Part shown: positions 53,716 to 61,686 of the stretch, in pieces
Layout of the letters: every line of letters begins with the position of its first letter
How positions within the stretch are numbered: the stretch's first letter is position 1
DNA from: DASSFG01 sp035547915
Lineage (GTDB): Bacteria; Planctomycetota; Planctomycetia; Pirellulales; JAICIG01
DNA: 64,000 nucleotides
Direction: 5' to 3'
NCBI GenBank assembly: GCA_035547915.1
Contig: DASZTS010000141.1
Location: forward strand, 1 to 64,000
The notes under the pieces: model-generated
What the model was told of the DNA's origin: nothing
What the model saw: only the letters and a program-made list of their open reading frames with translations
Databases searched by the model: none
Program-made: the position numbers and the translations under genes

Positions 53716-53815
53716 AGTGCAACCGATGAGACCGGATTTGGGCTTAAAAGGACGGCGTTTCACCGCCGATTCTTTCCCCACGGCGCTCCGGCTTCCGGGT
53801 TTTGTCAGCCGCTCT
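53716..53815. repeat. Family-1 palindromic intergenic repeat, copy C (inverted)
   Basis: 100 bp, in the opposite orientation to copies A and B. It begins AGTGCAACCGATGAGACC and ends GGGTTTTGTCAGCCGCTCT. The core is GGCG-TTTCA-CCGCC. It ends 25 bp before the amidohydrolase start, so that gene's leader or promoter must run through or begin inside it. Confidence 0.85.
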
Positions 53816-53840
53816 TATGAGTACCGAGGCGGAGTGTCCG

Positions 53841-54839
53841 ATGGACGTGTATGGGTCGCGGGGGCGCAGTCGTAGGTCGAATGAGCGCTCACGGTCGCGC
53901 CGCTCGTTTGTAAAATCGCTGACCGTCGGCTTGGCCGGTGCCCTCGCTCCGCGGGGGAGAGGCTTTGCCGCGGATGGCGGTGCCCGTGGCGCCATCGATA
54001 CCCACACGCATTTCTACGATCCCACGCGCCCGCAAGGTGTGCCCTGGCCGGGCAAAGACGACGCGCTGCTCTACCGGCCCGTCCTGCCCGGTGAATTGGT
54101 GCGGCTCACACGGGCCGAGAAGGTCAGCGGCACGATCGTGGTCGAGGCCAGCACGTGGCTGGAAGACAATCAGTGGCTGCTCGACCTGGCGGCCCGGGAG
54201 CCGTTCATCGTCGGCATCGTGGGACGGCTCGATACGAACAGCGACGATTTCGAAAAGCACCTAACCCGCTTCGCCCGCGATCGGCTGTTCCGCGGCCTGC
54301 GCATCAACCACGACGAACTGCAAGCGGCGCTCGAGCGGCCGGCGCAACTCGACCACCTGCGCCTCCTGGCGGACAACGATCTGGAACTGGACGTCAACGG
54401 CGGGCCGACCATGCCGGCCGACGTGGCACGGCTGGCGCGGGCGATTCCCAGCTTACGGATCGTGGTGAACCACGCGGCAAACCTGATGATCGACGGCCGG
54501 CGTGTGCCCGACGAATGGCTCGCCGGCATGCGCGCCGCGGCGGCCGGCGAGCGCGTCTACTGCAAGGTTTCGGCCCTGGTCGAAGGAACGCGCAAGACGC
54601 ACGGCGATGCCCCGGCCGATGTCGATTTCTACCGCCCGGTGCTCGACTCGTTGTGGAACGTGTTCGGCGCGGACCGCTTGCTCTACGGCAGCAACTGGCC
54701 CGTCAGCGAGCGAGCCGCTCCCTATGCCACCGTGTACCAGATCGCGCATGCGTACTTTCAGCAGAAGGGCGAGCGCGCGCTGGAAAAGTTCCTGCGTACC
54801 AATGCGATCGCCGCGTATCGTCCCGTCGAGCGCGGCTGA
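53841..54839 (+). CDS. Amidohydrolase-family protein, Tat-like signal
   Basis: 332 residues from ATG 53841, with GGAG six bases upstream. The N-terminus SRRSFVKSLTVGLAGALAPRG is twin-arginine-like. The mature part opens with AIDTHTHFYDP (first metal site HxH) and proceeds through the TIM-barrel: FRGLRINHDEL, LDVNGGPTMPADVARLAR, LRIVVNHAANLM (His ligand), VYCKVSALVEGT and YGSNWPVSE. This matches the amidohydrolase_2 group that includes 2-pyrone-4,6-dicarboxylate lactonase and L-rhamnono/fuconolactonases. The likely activity is lactone or ester hydrolysis with a divalent metal outside the cytoplasm. Convergent with the BamA barrel gene. Confidence 0.9.
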   Translation: MDVYGSRGRSRRSNERSRSRRSFVKSLTVGLAGALAPRGRGFAADGGARGAIDTHTHFYDPTRPQGVPWPGKDDALLYRPVLPGELVRLTRAEKVSGTIVVEASTWLEDNQWLLDLAAREPFIVGIVGRLDTNSDDFEKHLTRFARDRLFRGLRINHDELQAALERPAQLDHLRLLADNDLELDVNGGPTMPADVARLARAIPSLRIVVNHAANLMIDGRRVPDEWLAGMRAAAAGERVYCKVSALVEGTRKTHGDAPADVDFYRPVLDSLWNVFGADRLLYGSNWPVSERAAPYATVYQIAHAYFQQKGERALEKFLRTNAIAAYRPVERG

Positions 54840-54886
54840 CCGACGGTCAGCCCGCGCCCGTACCGCTCTGGCCGTCTCGTGGTTCG

Positions 54887-56857
54887 TTACCGCTGCAAGC
54901 CCACGAAGAAGTTGAACATCTGCAATTGGTCGCCGGGCGCCTTGTGGACGGGAAAGGCGAAGTCGAGCGCGATCGGGGCCGGGCCCATGGCCGGAATGGT
55001 GACACGCAGACCGAAGCCGGGGGCGATGCGGAAGTCCTGCCATTTGAGCTCGGTCGAGGTTTCGACCGTGCCGAAGTCGGTGAAGACCACGCCGCGCAAA
55101 GCATCGCCCGGCGTGATCGGGAACATATACTCCACCGTATTCAGGAATTCGAACTTACCACCGACCTGCACGCCCTGATCCAACGGTGAAGCGCCGCGGA
55201 AGTAGAAGCCGCGGATCGTGTTGTAACCACCGGCAAAGAAGTTTTCGTAGATCGGCGTGTGGCTGCCGGTGAAGCCGAAGTCGTTCAACAGGTTGATCAC
55301 CTGTTTGCCCGATCCGTCGGGCCGCTCGTAGACCAAGAAGTGCTGGCGCAGGCCGACGATGGCCCGCGGGAAGGAGAACGTGCCGAAACTCTGCTCCAGG
55401 TCGACCGAGATGCGGTGCCCCTGTGTCGGCAGAAAGGGGCTGTCGCGCGTATCGTGTGCCGTCGTCCACGCGGCCGTAAACAGGGTGCTGTTGCCCAATA
55501 CGGCCGACAACTCGGGGGGCGTCGGCACCGTGGGGTTGAAAATCTTGACGTCCTGGCCGCTCAGGGCCAGCGACGTCGAAAGATCGGGGGTGAGCTGGTA
55601 CCCGAAGCTCACCCGCGCGCCGGTGCGTTGCTCGGTCCAGTTCTGGTAATAGCGATTGAAGTAGAAGCCGTCGAAACCGAAGTTGATACGCGTGTCCCAC
55701 AGATAGGGCTCGCGGAAGGTGAAGCCATAGCGCGAGAACACCGTACCGGGCATGGCCTCGATGCGGAACTGCTGGCCGGCACCACGGAAGGCCGTCGCGT
55801 TACGGATCTCTTCCCAACTCGTCGGCACCCGGCGCCAATCGAAATTCTGCTCGTCGAGCACGATATTGCCCATCAAGCCGGCGTTCGAGTTCACGCCCAC
55901 GCCGAACATCAGTCGGCCGGTCTGCCCTTCCTGGACCCTCACGTTGATCGGCACTTGCAGCGGGGGCGGGTCGAAGGGATTGGAGGGGGGCAACAACCCT
56001 CCCTCGTTTTCATAGCCGCCCAGCGGCGGCGGATTCGGGCCGCCCAGTCCGCCGGCCCCGCCTGGCACACCGAACCCGCTGCCTGGCGGGCCGGGGGGCG
56101 GTCCTTGGGGACCCAGCGGCCCCGGTTGAAACGCACCGCCGCCCGGTTGCATGAAGGGGCTCGCCGGTCGGTACGGGCTGGGCTGTCCGTCCGCCTGATT
56201 CGGGTCGGTGTTTGCATAGCCACCCGCCACCGTGCCAGGACCATAGGCACCGTTCGTTCCGGGCGCGGGGCCTGGAGAGTATTGCACAGGACGGCCCGGC
56301 ACGCCGCCCCCGTAGCCGGCGGCCGGATAGCGCGATGAACCGGAGCCGGACAACGAATCGGGTCCTGTCCGTCCGAGCGGAACCTGCCCGGCCTGCACGC
56401 CGCCCGATGGAAAATAACCCTGCTCGGTGTTCGGCTGACTAAATCCTTGAGCAGCCGAGGGCTGGTAGAAGCCTCGACCACTGCCTTGCTGCGAGGAATT
56501 CTGCGCGCCGTTCGCCGAGAAATAACCACCGCTGGGCGGGTAGGTTCCCGAGGGACTGGTCGGCGAGTACGCGCCCCGTCCGCTCGCCTGAGGCGCGCCG
56601 CCGGTCATCGCAGATTCGCTGTCGTAACCGGGGCTTTGCGCCCGATAACTGCGGACTTTGACGCCGCCGTTGGTCTCCCGGGAGGGGGCACGCCAGGCCG
56701 GCGTTCGCACCGTCCGTTTGGCGCGCGCATCGTTTTCCGCCGAGCAAACGGGCTCGACGGGCCAGAAGGCCGCGACGCTCAACAAGGATAATAGCCGCGG
56801 CATCGCCCCAACGAGATTCACGCCGGACATGCGGTGGCCTGGGCGACGCCCACTCAT
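54887..56857 (-). CDS. bamA: Omp85/BamA beta-barrel as separate protein
   Basis: 656 residues. The start ATG overlaps the TGA of the POTRA gene (ATGA). Residues 19-41 form a signal peptide-like stretch (PRLLSLLSVAAFWPVEPVCS). Residues 60-300 are low complexity, rich in Gly, Pro, Ser and Gln. From residue 300, VPINVRVQEGQTGRLMFGVG looks like the final POTRA5 strand leading into the barrel. The rest is an Omp85 barrel with the IRGF motif at residues 548-551 in NTIRGFYFRG. It would insert and fold outer-membrane proteins with the POTRA partner. The expected C-terminal Phe is replaced by FFVGLQR. The separate export signal argues against a simple sequencing error. Confidence 0.85.
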   Translation of the reverse strand: MSGRRPGHRMSGVNLVGAMPRLLSLLSVAAFWPVEPVCSAENDARAKRTVRTPAWRAPSRETNGGVKVRSYRAQSPGYDSESAMTGGAPQASGRGAYSPTSPSGTYPPSGGYFSANGAQNSSQQGSGRGFYQPSAAQGFSQPNTEQGYFPSGGVQAGQVPLGRTGPDSLSGSGSSRYPAAGYGGGVPGRPVQYSPGPAPGTNGAYGPGTVAGGYANTDPNQADGQPSPYRPASPFMQPGGGAFQPGPLGPQGPPPGPPGSGFGVPGGAGGLGGPNPPPLGGYENEGGLLPPSNPFDPPPLQVPINVRVQEGQTGRLMFGVGVNSNAGLMGNIVLDEQNFDWRRVPTSWEEIRNATAFRGAGQQFRIEAMPGTVFSRYGFTFREPYLWDTRINFGFDGFYFNRYYQNWTEQRTGARVSFGYQLTPDLSTSLALSGQDVKIFNPTVPTPPELSAVLGNSTLFTAAWTTAHDTRDSPFLPTQGHRISVDLEQSFGTFSFPRAIVGLRQHFLVYERPDGSGKQVINLLNDFGFTGSHTPIYENFFAGGYNTIRGFYFRGASPLDQGVQVGGKFEFLNTVEYMFPITPGDALRGVVFTDFGTVETSTELKWQDFRIAPGFGLRVTIPAMGPAPIALDFAFPVHKAPGDQLQMFNFFVGLQR

Positions 56858-58458
56858 GGCGTCCTCTGCCGGGGTGGATCGGGGCTCTGTCCGCGGAACC
56901 CACCCGGACCACGCGGGCCGGCCGGTCGTCCAGCCAGGCCCGTGTCTTGGTCGGCCAGGTCGGGGCTCTTGAACTCGATCTTCGGTTCATCGCCGGGCGT
57001 CGTCTTGAACAGCGACGACGCCTTCAGACGTCGCTCGCTGTCGCGCAGTTCTCGCAGACTGAGTGTCTCGCCGGGGTGCAGCGATACGCGGTTCAGAATG
57101 GTGTTGCGGCGCGTGTGTGGATTGTCGCCCGTGATCGTCACGTTCACTCGCGAGACCACGCACCTCTGCCCCTCCTCGATCTGATAGACGAGGTCGATCT
57201 GGTCGAACTTGTCCGGGTCTGAAGAGAAGATGGGGTCTTGTTGAACCTGGGCGAAGACATACCCCTTGATGCCGTACTTGTCCTCGATCGCCAGCTTGTC
57301 CTTATCGAACTTCGGCCGGTCGAAGTAGTCGCCCGGCCTGAGCTTGAGTTTCTCCTTCAGCTCCTGCTCGGTGAACAGGTGGTGGCCGACGAACGAGATG
57401 TTGCGGATCTGATAACGTGGACCTTCGTCGACGATGAAACGGACGGTGCACCAGTTCTGGTCCTGGTTCCAGACGAGCTCGCGGTTGATGCGGGCCCGGA
57501 AGTAGCCCAGCCCGCGGTAATACTCGTACAGCCGCTGGACGTCTTCCTCGATCTTCTGACGATCGACTTCGCCCTTGAAGAGCCACAGGATGGGTGGCTT
57601 GGACTGGATTTGCGTCGTCAACCGGCCGTCGGAGGCGACCGTATTCCCCTCGAATTCCACCTTCGACACGCGCTGCTTCTGCCCCTCATTGACCAGAAAC
57701 ACCGCGCCCCGGTCGTCCTTCTTGAGACCTTCCAGGATCCTGACCTTGGCCTTGTTGTAGCCCTTTTCGTGGTAATAGTCCTCCACCTTGGTTGCGGCGT
57801 CTTTCACCGTCATCGGGTCGAGCGGGTCGCCTTCCTTCAGGCCCGAGTTCTTCTTGAGGTGCCGCTCTTTGACTTTGACCTGACCGTGGAACCGCAAGTA
57901 TTTGATGGTGGGAAATTCGACGACGTGGTAGGTCACGATGATGCCGTGTTCGCCCACCCGCTGGTAATCGACGTTCACCGATCCCGGCGCGAAGAACTTC
58001 GATTTCACGAGCCGTTCGACGTCGTCTTCGACGGTGCGTACATCGTAGGGCCGATCGGCCGTGGTCTTGATGCATTTGCGGACGAGGTGTTCCGCGGTGT
58101 GCTTGAGCGGTGGGTCGATCACGACCTTGACCACGGTATCCTTCTCGGTCAGGCCGGCCATGCTGGGGAGCGCCGGATGTCTGACCGTAGGAAGCGATCC
58201 CAAGTTCGGTGTTTTGTTGGTCAGGCCGGGGGGCAACGGTGCTTCCCCCGAAGCGAGCGGTTGCCGCGAGGCGACCCGTGTGCGTGGCGGCGGTGCGTTC
58301 TTCGACGGCAGAGCTGGCTCTCCGGACTGGCCGTCGACCGAAAGTATCTTGCCGATATCTTCCGCGCAGGTCGATCTCTCACCCAGCGCGAGCGCGACGA
58401 TGCCGACCGCGATTGCGGCGCGCAGCGAGCGGTATCGGTCGAAGGAGCAATCGACCAT
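56854..58458 (-). CDS. Five-POTRA exported protein, N-terminal half of BamA
   Basis: 534 residues from ATG 58458; the frame runs to 58548 but earlier starts lie in a family-1 repeat. A signal peptide (LRAAIAVGIVALALGERSTCA) precedes a Pro-rich linker. Five POTRA modules follow at about 108-182, 183-262, 263-348, 349-432 and 433-498. Each has strand, helix-turn-helix and two strands; VNEGQ, VDEGPRY and IEEGQRC mark module ends. The fifth lacks its last strand and runs into a Gly/Pro/Arg-rich tail (GPGGFRGQSPDP). There is no barrel. The next gene, overlapping by four bases, encodes the barrel. Together they equal a complete BamA. Confidence 0.85.
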   Translation of the reverse strand: MVDCSFDRYRSLRAAIAVGIVALALGERSTCAEDIGKILSVDGQSGEPALPSKNAPPPRTRVASRQPLASGEAPLPPGLTNKTPNLGSLPTVRHPALPSMAGLTEKDTVVKVVIDPPLKHTAEHLVRKCIKTTADRPYDVRTVEDDVERLVKSKFFAPGSVNVDYQRVGEHGIIVTYHVVEFPTIKYLRFHGQVKVKERHLKKNSGLKEGDPLDPMTVKDAATKVEDYYHEKGYNKAKVRILEGLKKDDRGAVFLVNEGQKQRVSKVEFEGNTVASDGRLTTQIQSKPPILWLFKGEVDRQKIEEDVQRLYEYYRGLGYFRARINRELVWNQDQNWCTVRFIVDEGPRYQIRNISFVGHHLFTEQELKEKLKLRPGDYFDRPKFDKDKLAIEDKYGIKGYVFAQVQQDPIFSSDPDKFDQIDLVYQIEEGQRCVVSRVNVTITGDNPHTRRNTILNRVSLHPGETLSLRELRDSERRLKASSLFKTTPGDEPKIEFKSPDLADQDTGLAGRPAGPRGPGGFRGQSPDPPRQRTP

Positions 58459-58931
58459 TTGACACGATTCCGTAGTAGGCAAACGAACGCGAGCGGATAC
58501 TTGGAAGTGACTGGCCCGCACTGGGAAAGGGAGATGATCTATGAGCAACCGACAAGACCGGATCGAGCTTCGAAAAATCGGCGTTTCACAGCCGATTTTG
58601 ACCCACGGCGCTCCGGCTTCCAGGTTTTGTCAGCCGCTCTATGCCAGGCGGCTCTGGCGCAAGGCGAGGCAGGCTGCGTACTGATACTGGAATGACTCGC
58701 GCTCGGCAAGCCTAGTTTGACGGGCTCGGCCGGGCCGAGCGGCGTTGCCCGATCTGCCGGTAGCCCGAAGGGTGCTCAGAGCTCCTCGCGAGCCGAAGAG
58801 AAACGGAATCGGGGCGGGCTCTTGGTTTCGTCAGCCGTTTCCACGAAGGCGTGGTTTCGGACAGTCGCCATGTGGCCCAGATTCGCCACTCTGCTTGCCC
58901 AGCGCATGCCGCGCCGAGCACCGGCCTGCGG
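58459..58931. other. Intergenic region with family-1 repeat
   Basis: 473 bp between the M50 protease stop and the POTRA start, same strand. It contains the complete repeat at 58542-58640. Near 58822-58842 GGTTTCGTCAGCCGTTTCC resembles one terminus of the family, perhaps a decayed copy. The POTRA/barrel promoter lies within 84 bp of, or inside, the repeat. Confidence 0.5.
58542..58640. repeat. Family-1 palindromic intergenic repeat, copy D (inverted)
   Basis: 99 bp, same orientation as copy C. It begins GAGCAACCGACAAGACCGG and ends AGGTTTTGTCAGCCGCTCT. AAAATCGGC (58574-58582) pairs perfectly with GCCGATTTT (58591-58599) in the core. T-runs on both strands make a bidirectional terminator-like structure. 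Confidence 0.88.
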
Positions 58932-59720
58932 CTACCAACCGCGGCCGCCGTAGCCGCTGTCGTATTGCTGCAAGAGTTGGTAGTTGATGATGGCGAAGTA
59001 GCCGAAGAAGAGGGCCGTGAACAGGTCATTCAAGCGGAGCCCCAGAACGATCGCCAGCCCGGCGGCGGCGAAAATGGAGATCATGAACGACTGCTTCATG
59101 CCGTTCGCCGGGTTGAAACGAACGAGCACTTCTTGCGCGATCCTTCCACCGTCGAGGGGGAAGATCGGCAGCAGGTTGATGAAACCCCAATAGATGTTCA
59201 CGAACAACATGTCGTAGACGAACAGGTTGAGGTTCATCGACCGGAATAGTTCGAATCGGACGGGCATGGGGAACGGGTCGGTCAGGTCGACGCGCACACT
59301 GTGCCCCGACGCGTAGATGGACAGTACGACCAGTGCCGCCAGGATAAAACCGGCCGCCGGACCAGCGAACGAGATAATGACCTGCGGCCACGTGCGGTGC
59401 CAGGTTGGCTCGTAGGCGGCCAACCCTCCGAACGAATAGAGCACGACCCGCGGTTGCCAGCCGAAATAATGAATCATCACGGCGTGTCCCAACTCGTGGA
59501 CCAGAATCGAGATAAAAACGGCGGCCACCCAGATGAAGACGTCGACCGGCCGGGTGTCGCGCGAGGCGCCCAAGATCGCGGTGACGAGCCAGAACAGCGG
59601 GTGAACCCTCACGGGCACGCCAGCGACCCGAAAATTGATGTCGTACTGCGTACGCGGCGGCTCGATCAAAAACACGGCGAAACCTGACGGGAAAAACCGC
59701 AGAAAGTATCGCGACAGCAT
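58932..59720 (-). CDS. M50-family intramembrane zinc protease (site-2-protease type)
   Basis: 262 residues with about six membrane helices. The zinc motif HELGH lies near residue 75 in ISILVHELGHAVM; the third ligand is in NLLPIFPLDGGR, the conserved NxxPxxPLDGG. FGGLAAYEPTW and ISFAGPAAGFILA match the conserved glycine segments. It is a SpoIVFB/S2P-like protease that cuts membrane-bound substrates inside the membrane. There is no PDZ domain. It stands alone; the next gene downstream is the POTRA protein 473 bp away. Confidence 0.9.
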   Translation of the reverse strand: MLSRYFLRFFPSGFAVFLIEPPRTQYDINFRVAGVPVRVHPLFWLVTAILGASRDTRPVDVFIWVAAVFISILVHELGHAVMIHYFGWQPRVVLYSFGGLAAYEPTWHRTWPQVIISFAGPAAGFILAALVVLSIYASGHSVRVDLTDPFPMPVRFELFRSMNLNLFVYDMLFVNIYWGFINLLPIFPLDGGRIAQEVLVRFNPANGMKQSFMISIFAAAGLAIVLGLRLNDLFTALFFGYFAIINYQLLQQYDSGYGGRGW

Positions 59721-59811
59721 AGCCGGCGCGACGGCTTTTGAGAAATGGCCGAGTCACGCGGCCCGTTCGTGGCCGCGCGCTCGGCGATGTGCAGGAATTC
59801 GCCCGCCGTGT

Positions 59812-59857
59812 GTGAGAGGCGGTTGCGCTCCGGCTTTCGCGTGCTGTCAGACGCTCT
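59812..59857. repeat. Decayed family-1 repeat end
   Basis: GCGCTCCGGCTTTCGCG and GCTGTCAGACGCTCTT closely resemble the CGGCGCTCCGGCTTCCGG and TTGTCAGCCGCTCT of copies C and D. The other end is not recognisable. It abuts the stop codon of the redoxin/monooxygenase gene. Confidence 0.5.
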
Positions 59858-61620
59858 TAATTAGCACCCGAACTCTCGACGGAAGCGTGCACGTCCGGCT
59901 CGATCGGCAGCGTACTGAAATAGCCGATCATCATCTCTTCCCAGGTCTGGTCGCCCCAACGCACCGGCTTGGTCGGATCGGGATTCGCCAGGTTGTCGGT
60001 CGAGTTGTCGAAGTGCGCGATGCAGACGAGATTCGTCCCCTTCGGCATCAACAGCGGGGCCACCAACCGATAGCGAAGCTGCCAGTTGAAGTCGTAGTGC
60101 GGAATGTCGAGCAGCACTTCGCGGCGGCCATCGGGGTACTCGGCTTCGTAGCGGAACGCCTTGCCGCGCAGGTGCATGTGCGGCGTCATCGTCACCAGCC
60201 GCACATCCTTGTCGAACTTATGATGCGAGCGCACCTCGAAGTTGCCGTTGCCGGCCGGGATCGTGAAATAGCGATTGGCCGCCATGCCGCCGCTGACCCG
60301 CATCTTCACCGTAGCGGGATCGGCGAAGACCAACCCCATCGAGCTGCGATCGACCTGTTCTGAACCGTTGGGCGTGTAGTGCATCTGGAACACGACGCGC
60401 GACCCGGCAGGCACGAACATGGCGCTGCCATCGTCGAACCGGTTGGGGGGCATGCCGGGCGCATAGCCGACCATCGCCCCGCGGGCGCCGTCGCGCAGCT
60501 TTTCACCAGGCGGCACGAAAAAGGCCACGATGTGGTGGACGACCGAACGGTTATCGGGCCGGCATTCGGCCGCGCGAATCCATTTATCCTCCTTGAAGCC
60601 CGGATCGACCGAAAAATACTGGTAGGCCACCGTCCCCTCGGCCTGCACGTGCACCGGTTCGTCGCGGATGTAGACGATCTGGTCGGGCTGGGGAATCTGC
60701 CAACCGACGGTGAACTGCCGCGGCTCGGGCAACTGCGATGGATCGCCTTCCGGACAACCGGCCGCGATCCAATCGTCGAGCAGCCGTTTCTCGTCGTCGC
60801 TCAAGCGGGCGTCGTTGGCAAACTTACCGTGTTCGTCGCTGGCAAACCAAGGAGGCATGCGTCCCTGGTGAACCACCTCCTGCATCGTTTCGGCCCAGCC
60901 GGCGGCTTCCTCGTAGTCGGTGAGGGGGAACGGCGCGATCTCGCCCTGACGATGGCATTCGATGCAACGCTGTGACAGCAACCGTGAGATCTGGTTCGAG
61001 TAGGTGACGTCGCCGTGCTGCTGGCGCTTCGGCACGCGGCCGATGCGGCAGCCGACCGCTTCGGTAGTCGCCACGGTCACCGCCTTGTCGGAGAGCATCT
61101 CGTCGAGCGCCACGGCCAAGTCGCGCCGCGTCGGCTCCGGCCGCTGCTTGCCCACCAGGAATTGATCGTCGATGCGGCCCCGATAGCAGATCTTGCGGTC
61201 GCGATCGAGGACGAACGCTTCGGGTGTGCGCTCGGCGGAGAATTGGTCGGCCACCTGATTGCCCGCGTCCTTGAGCAGCGGGAATTCGATCTGACCGGCC
61301 TGGGCATAAGCAGCCAGTTCGGTCAGCGTGTCCTGCGAGTTGGCGTCGATGCCGAGAAAGGCCACGCCGCGCGGTCCATATTCCTCGGCCAGCTTTCGCA
61401 GCCGCGGCGCATATTGCTTGGCGATGGGACAGTCGCAGCCCAGGAACAGGACGACGACGAGTTGTTTGTCCTGGTAATCGTCGAGCGTGTGCGTCTTGCC
61501 GCGGAAGTCGCGCAAGGAGAAACCGTCTATCTTCCGCCCGACGGGATCGGCCGTATCCACGGCGGCCGCTTGGGCCGCCAGGCCGATCGACGCCAGGAAC
61601 AAGAACAACCTTCGCATCAT
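59857..61620 (-). CDS. Redoxin / cytochrome c / copper-monooxygenase-like fusion
   Basis: 587 residues from ATG 61620 (AGGA nine bases upstream), with a signal peptide (RRLFLFLASIGLAAQAAA). Domain 1 (about 25-180) is a redoxin: VVVLFLGCDCPIAKQY has a C-x-C pair (62 and 64) rather than CxxC. Domain 2 has a heme motif CIECH (219-223) within a planctomycete-type cytochrome. Domain 3 (about 310-587) resembles the PHM/DBM copper type II ascorbate-dependent monooxygenases: VVHHIVAFF (His362/363), FQMHYT (His414) and MTPHMHLRG (His481/483) fit the two copper sites. A periplasmic enzyme passing electrons from thiols or heme to copper is a reasonable guess. Confidence 0.85.
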   Translation of the reverse strand: MMRRLFLFLASIGLAAQAAAVDTADPVGRKIDGFSLRDFRGKTHTLDDYQDKQLVVVLFLGCDCPIAKQYAPRLRKLAEEYGPRGVAFLGIDANSQDTLTELAAYAQAGQIEFPLLKDAGNQVADQFSAERTPEAFVLDRDRKICYRGRIDDQFLVGKQRPEPTRRDLAVALDEMLSDKAVTVATTEAVGCRIGRVPKRQQHGDVTYSNQISRLLSQRCIECHRQGEIAPFPLTDYEEAAGWAETMQEVVHQGRMPPWFASDEHGKFANDARLSDDEKRLLDDWIAAGCPEGDPSQLPEPRQFTVGWQIPQPDQIVYIRDEPVHVQAEGTVAYQYFSVDPGFKEDKWIRAAECRPDNRSVVHHIVAFFVPPGEKLRDGARGAMVGYAPGMPPNRFDDGSAMFVPAGSRVVFQMHYTPNGSEQVDRSSMGLVFADPATVKMRVSGGMAANRYFTIPAGNGNFEVRSHHKFDKDVRLVTMTPHMHLRGKAFRYEAEYPDGRREVLLDIPHYDFNWQLRYRLVAPLLMPKGTNLVCIAHFDNSTDNLANPDPTKPVRWGDQTWEEMMIGYFSTLPIEPDVHASVESSGAN

Positions 61621-61686
61621 GGAACCGGATCCTTCAGTTTTCAAAATCATTGTCAAAAGCTTGCAAAAAACCATCTCCGCCGAAAA

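Noticed and set aside
56850..56860. Plain sequencing frameshift as the cause of the split BamA
   Set aside because: Not excluded, but the downstream gene has its own signal-like segment and in-frame ATGA start, which a random indel would not create; kept as a caveat rather than the main reading.
57238..58695. 485-codon plus-strand open frame
   Set aside because: It is antisense to the POTRA gene and crosses a family-1 repeat.
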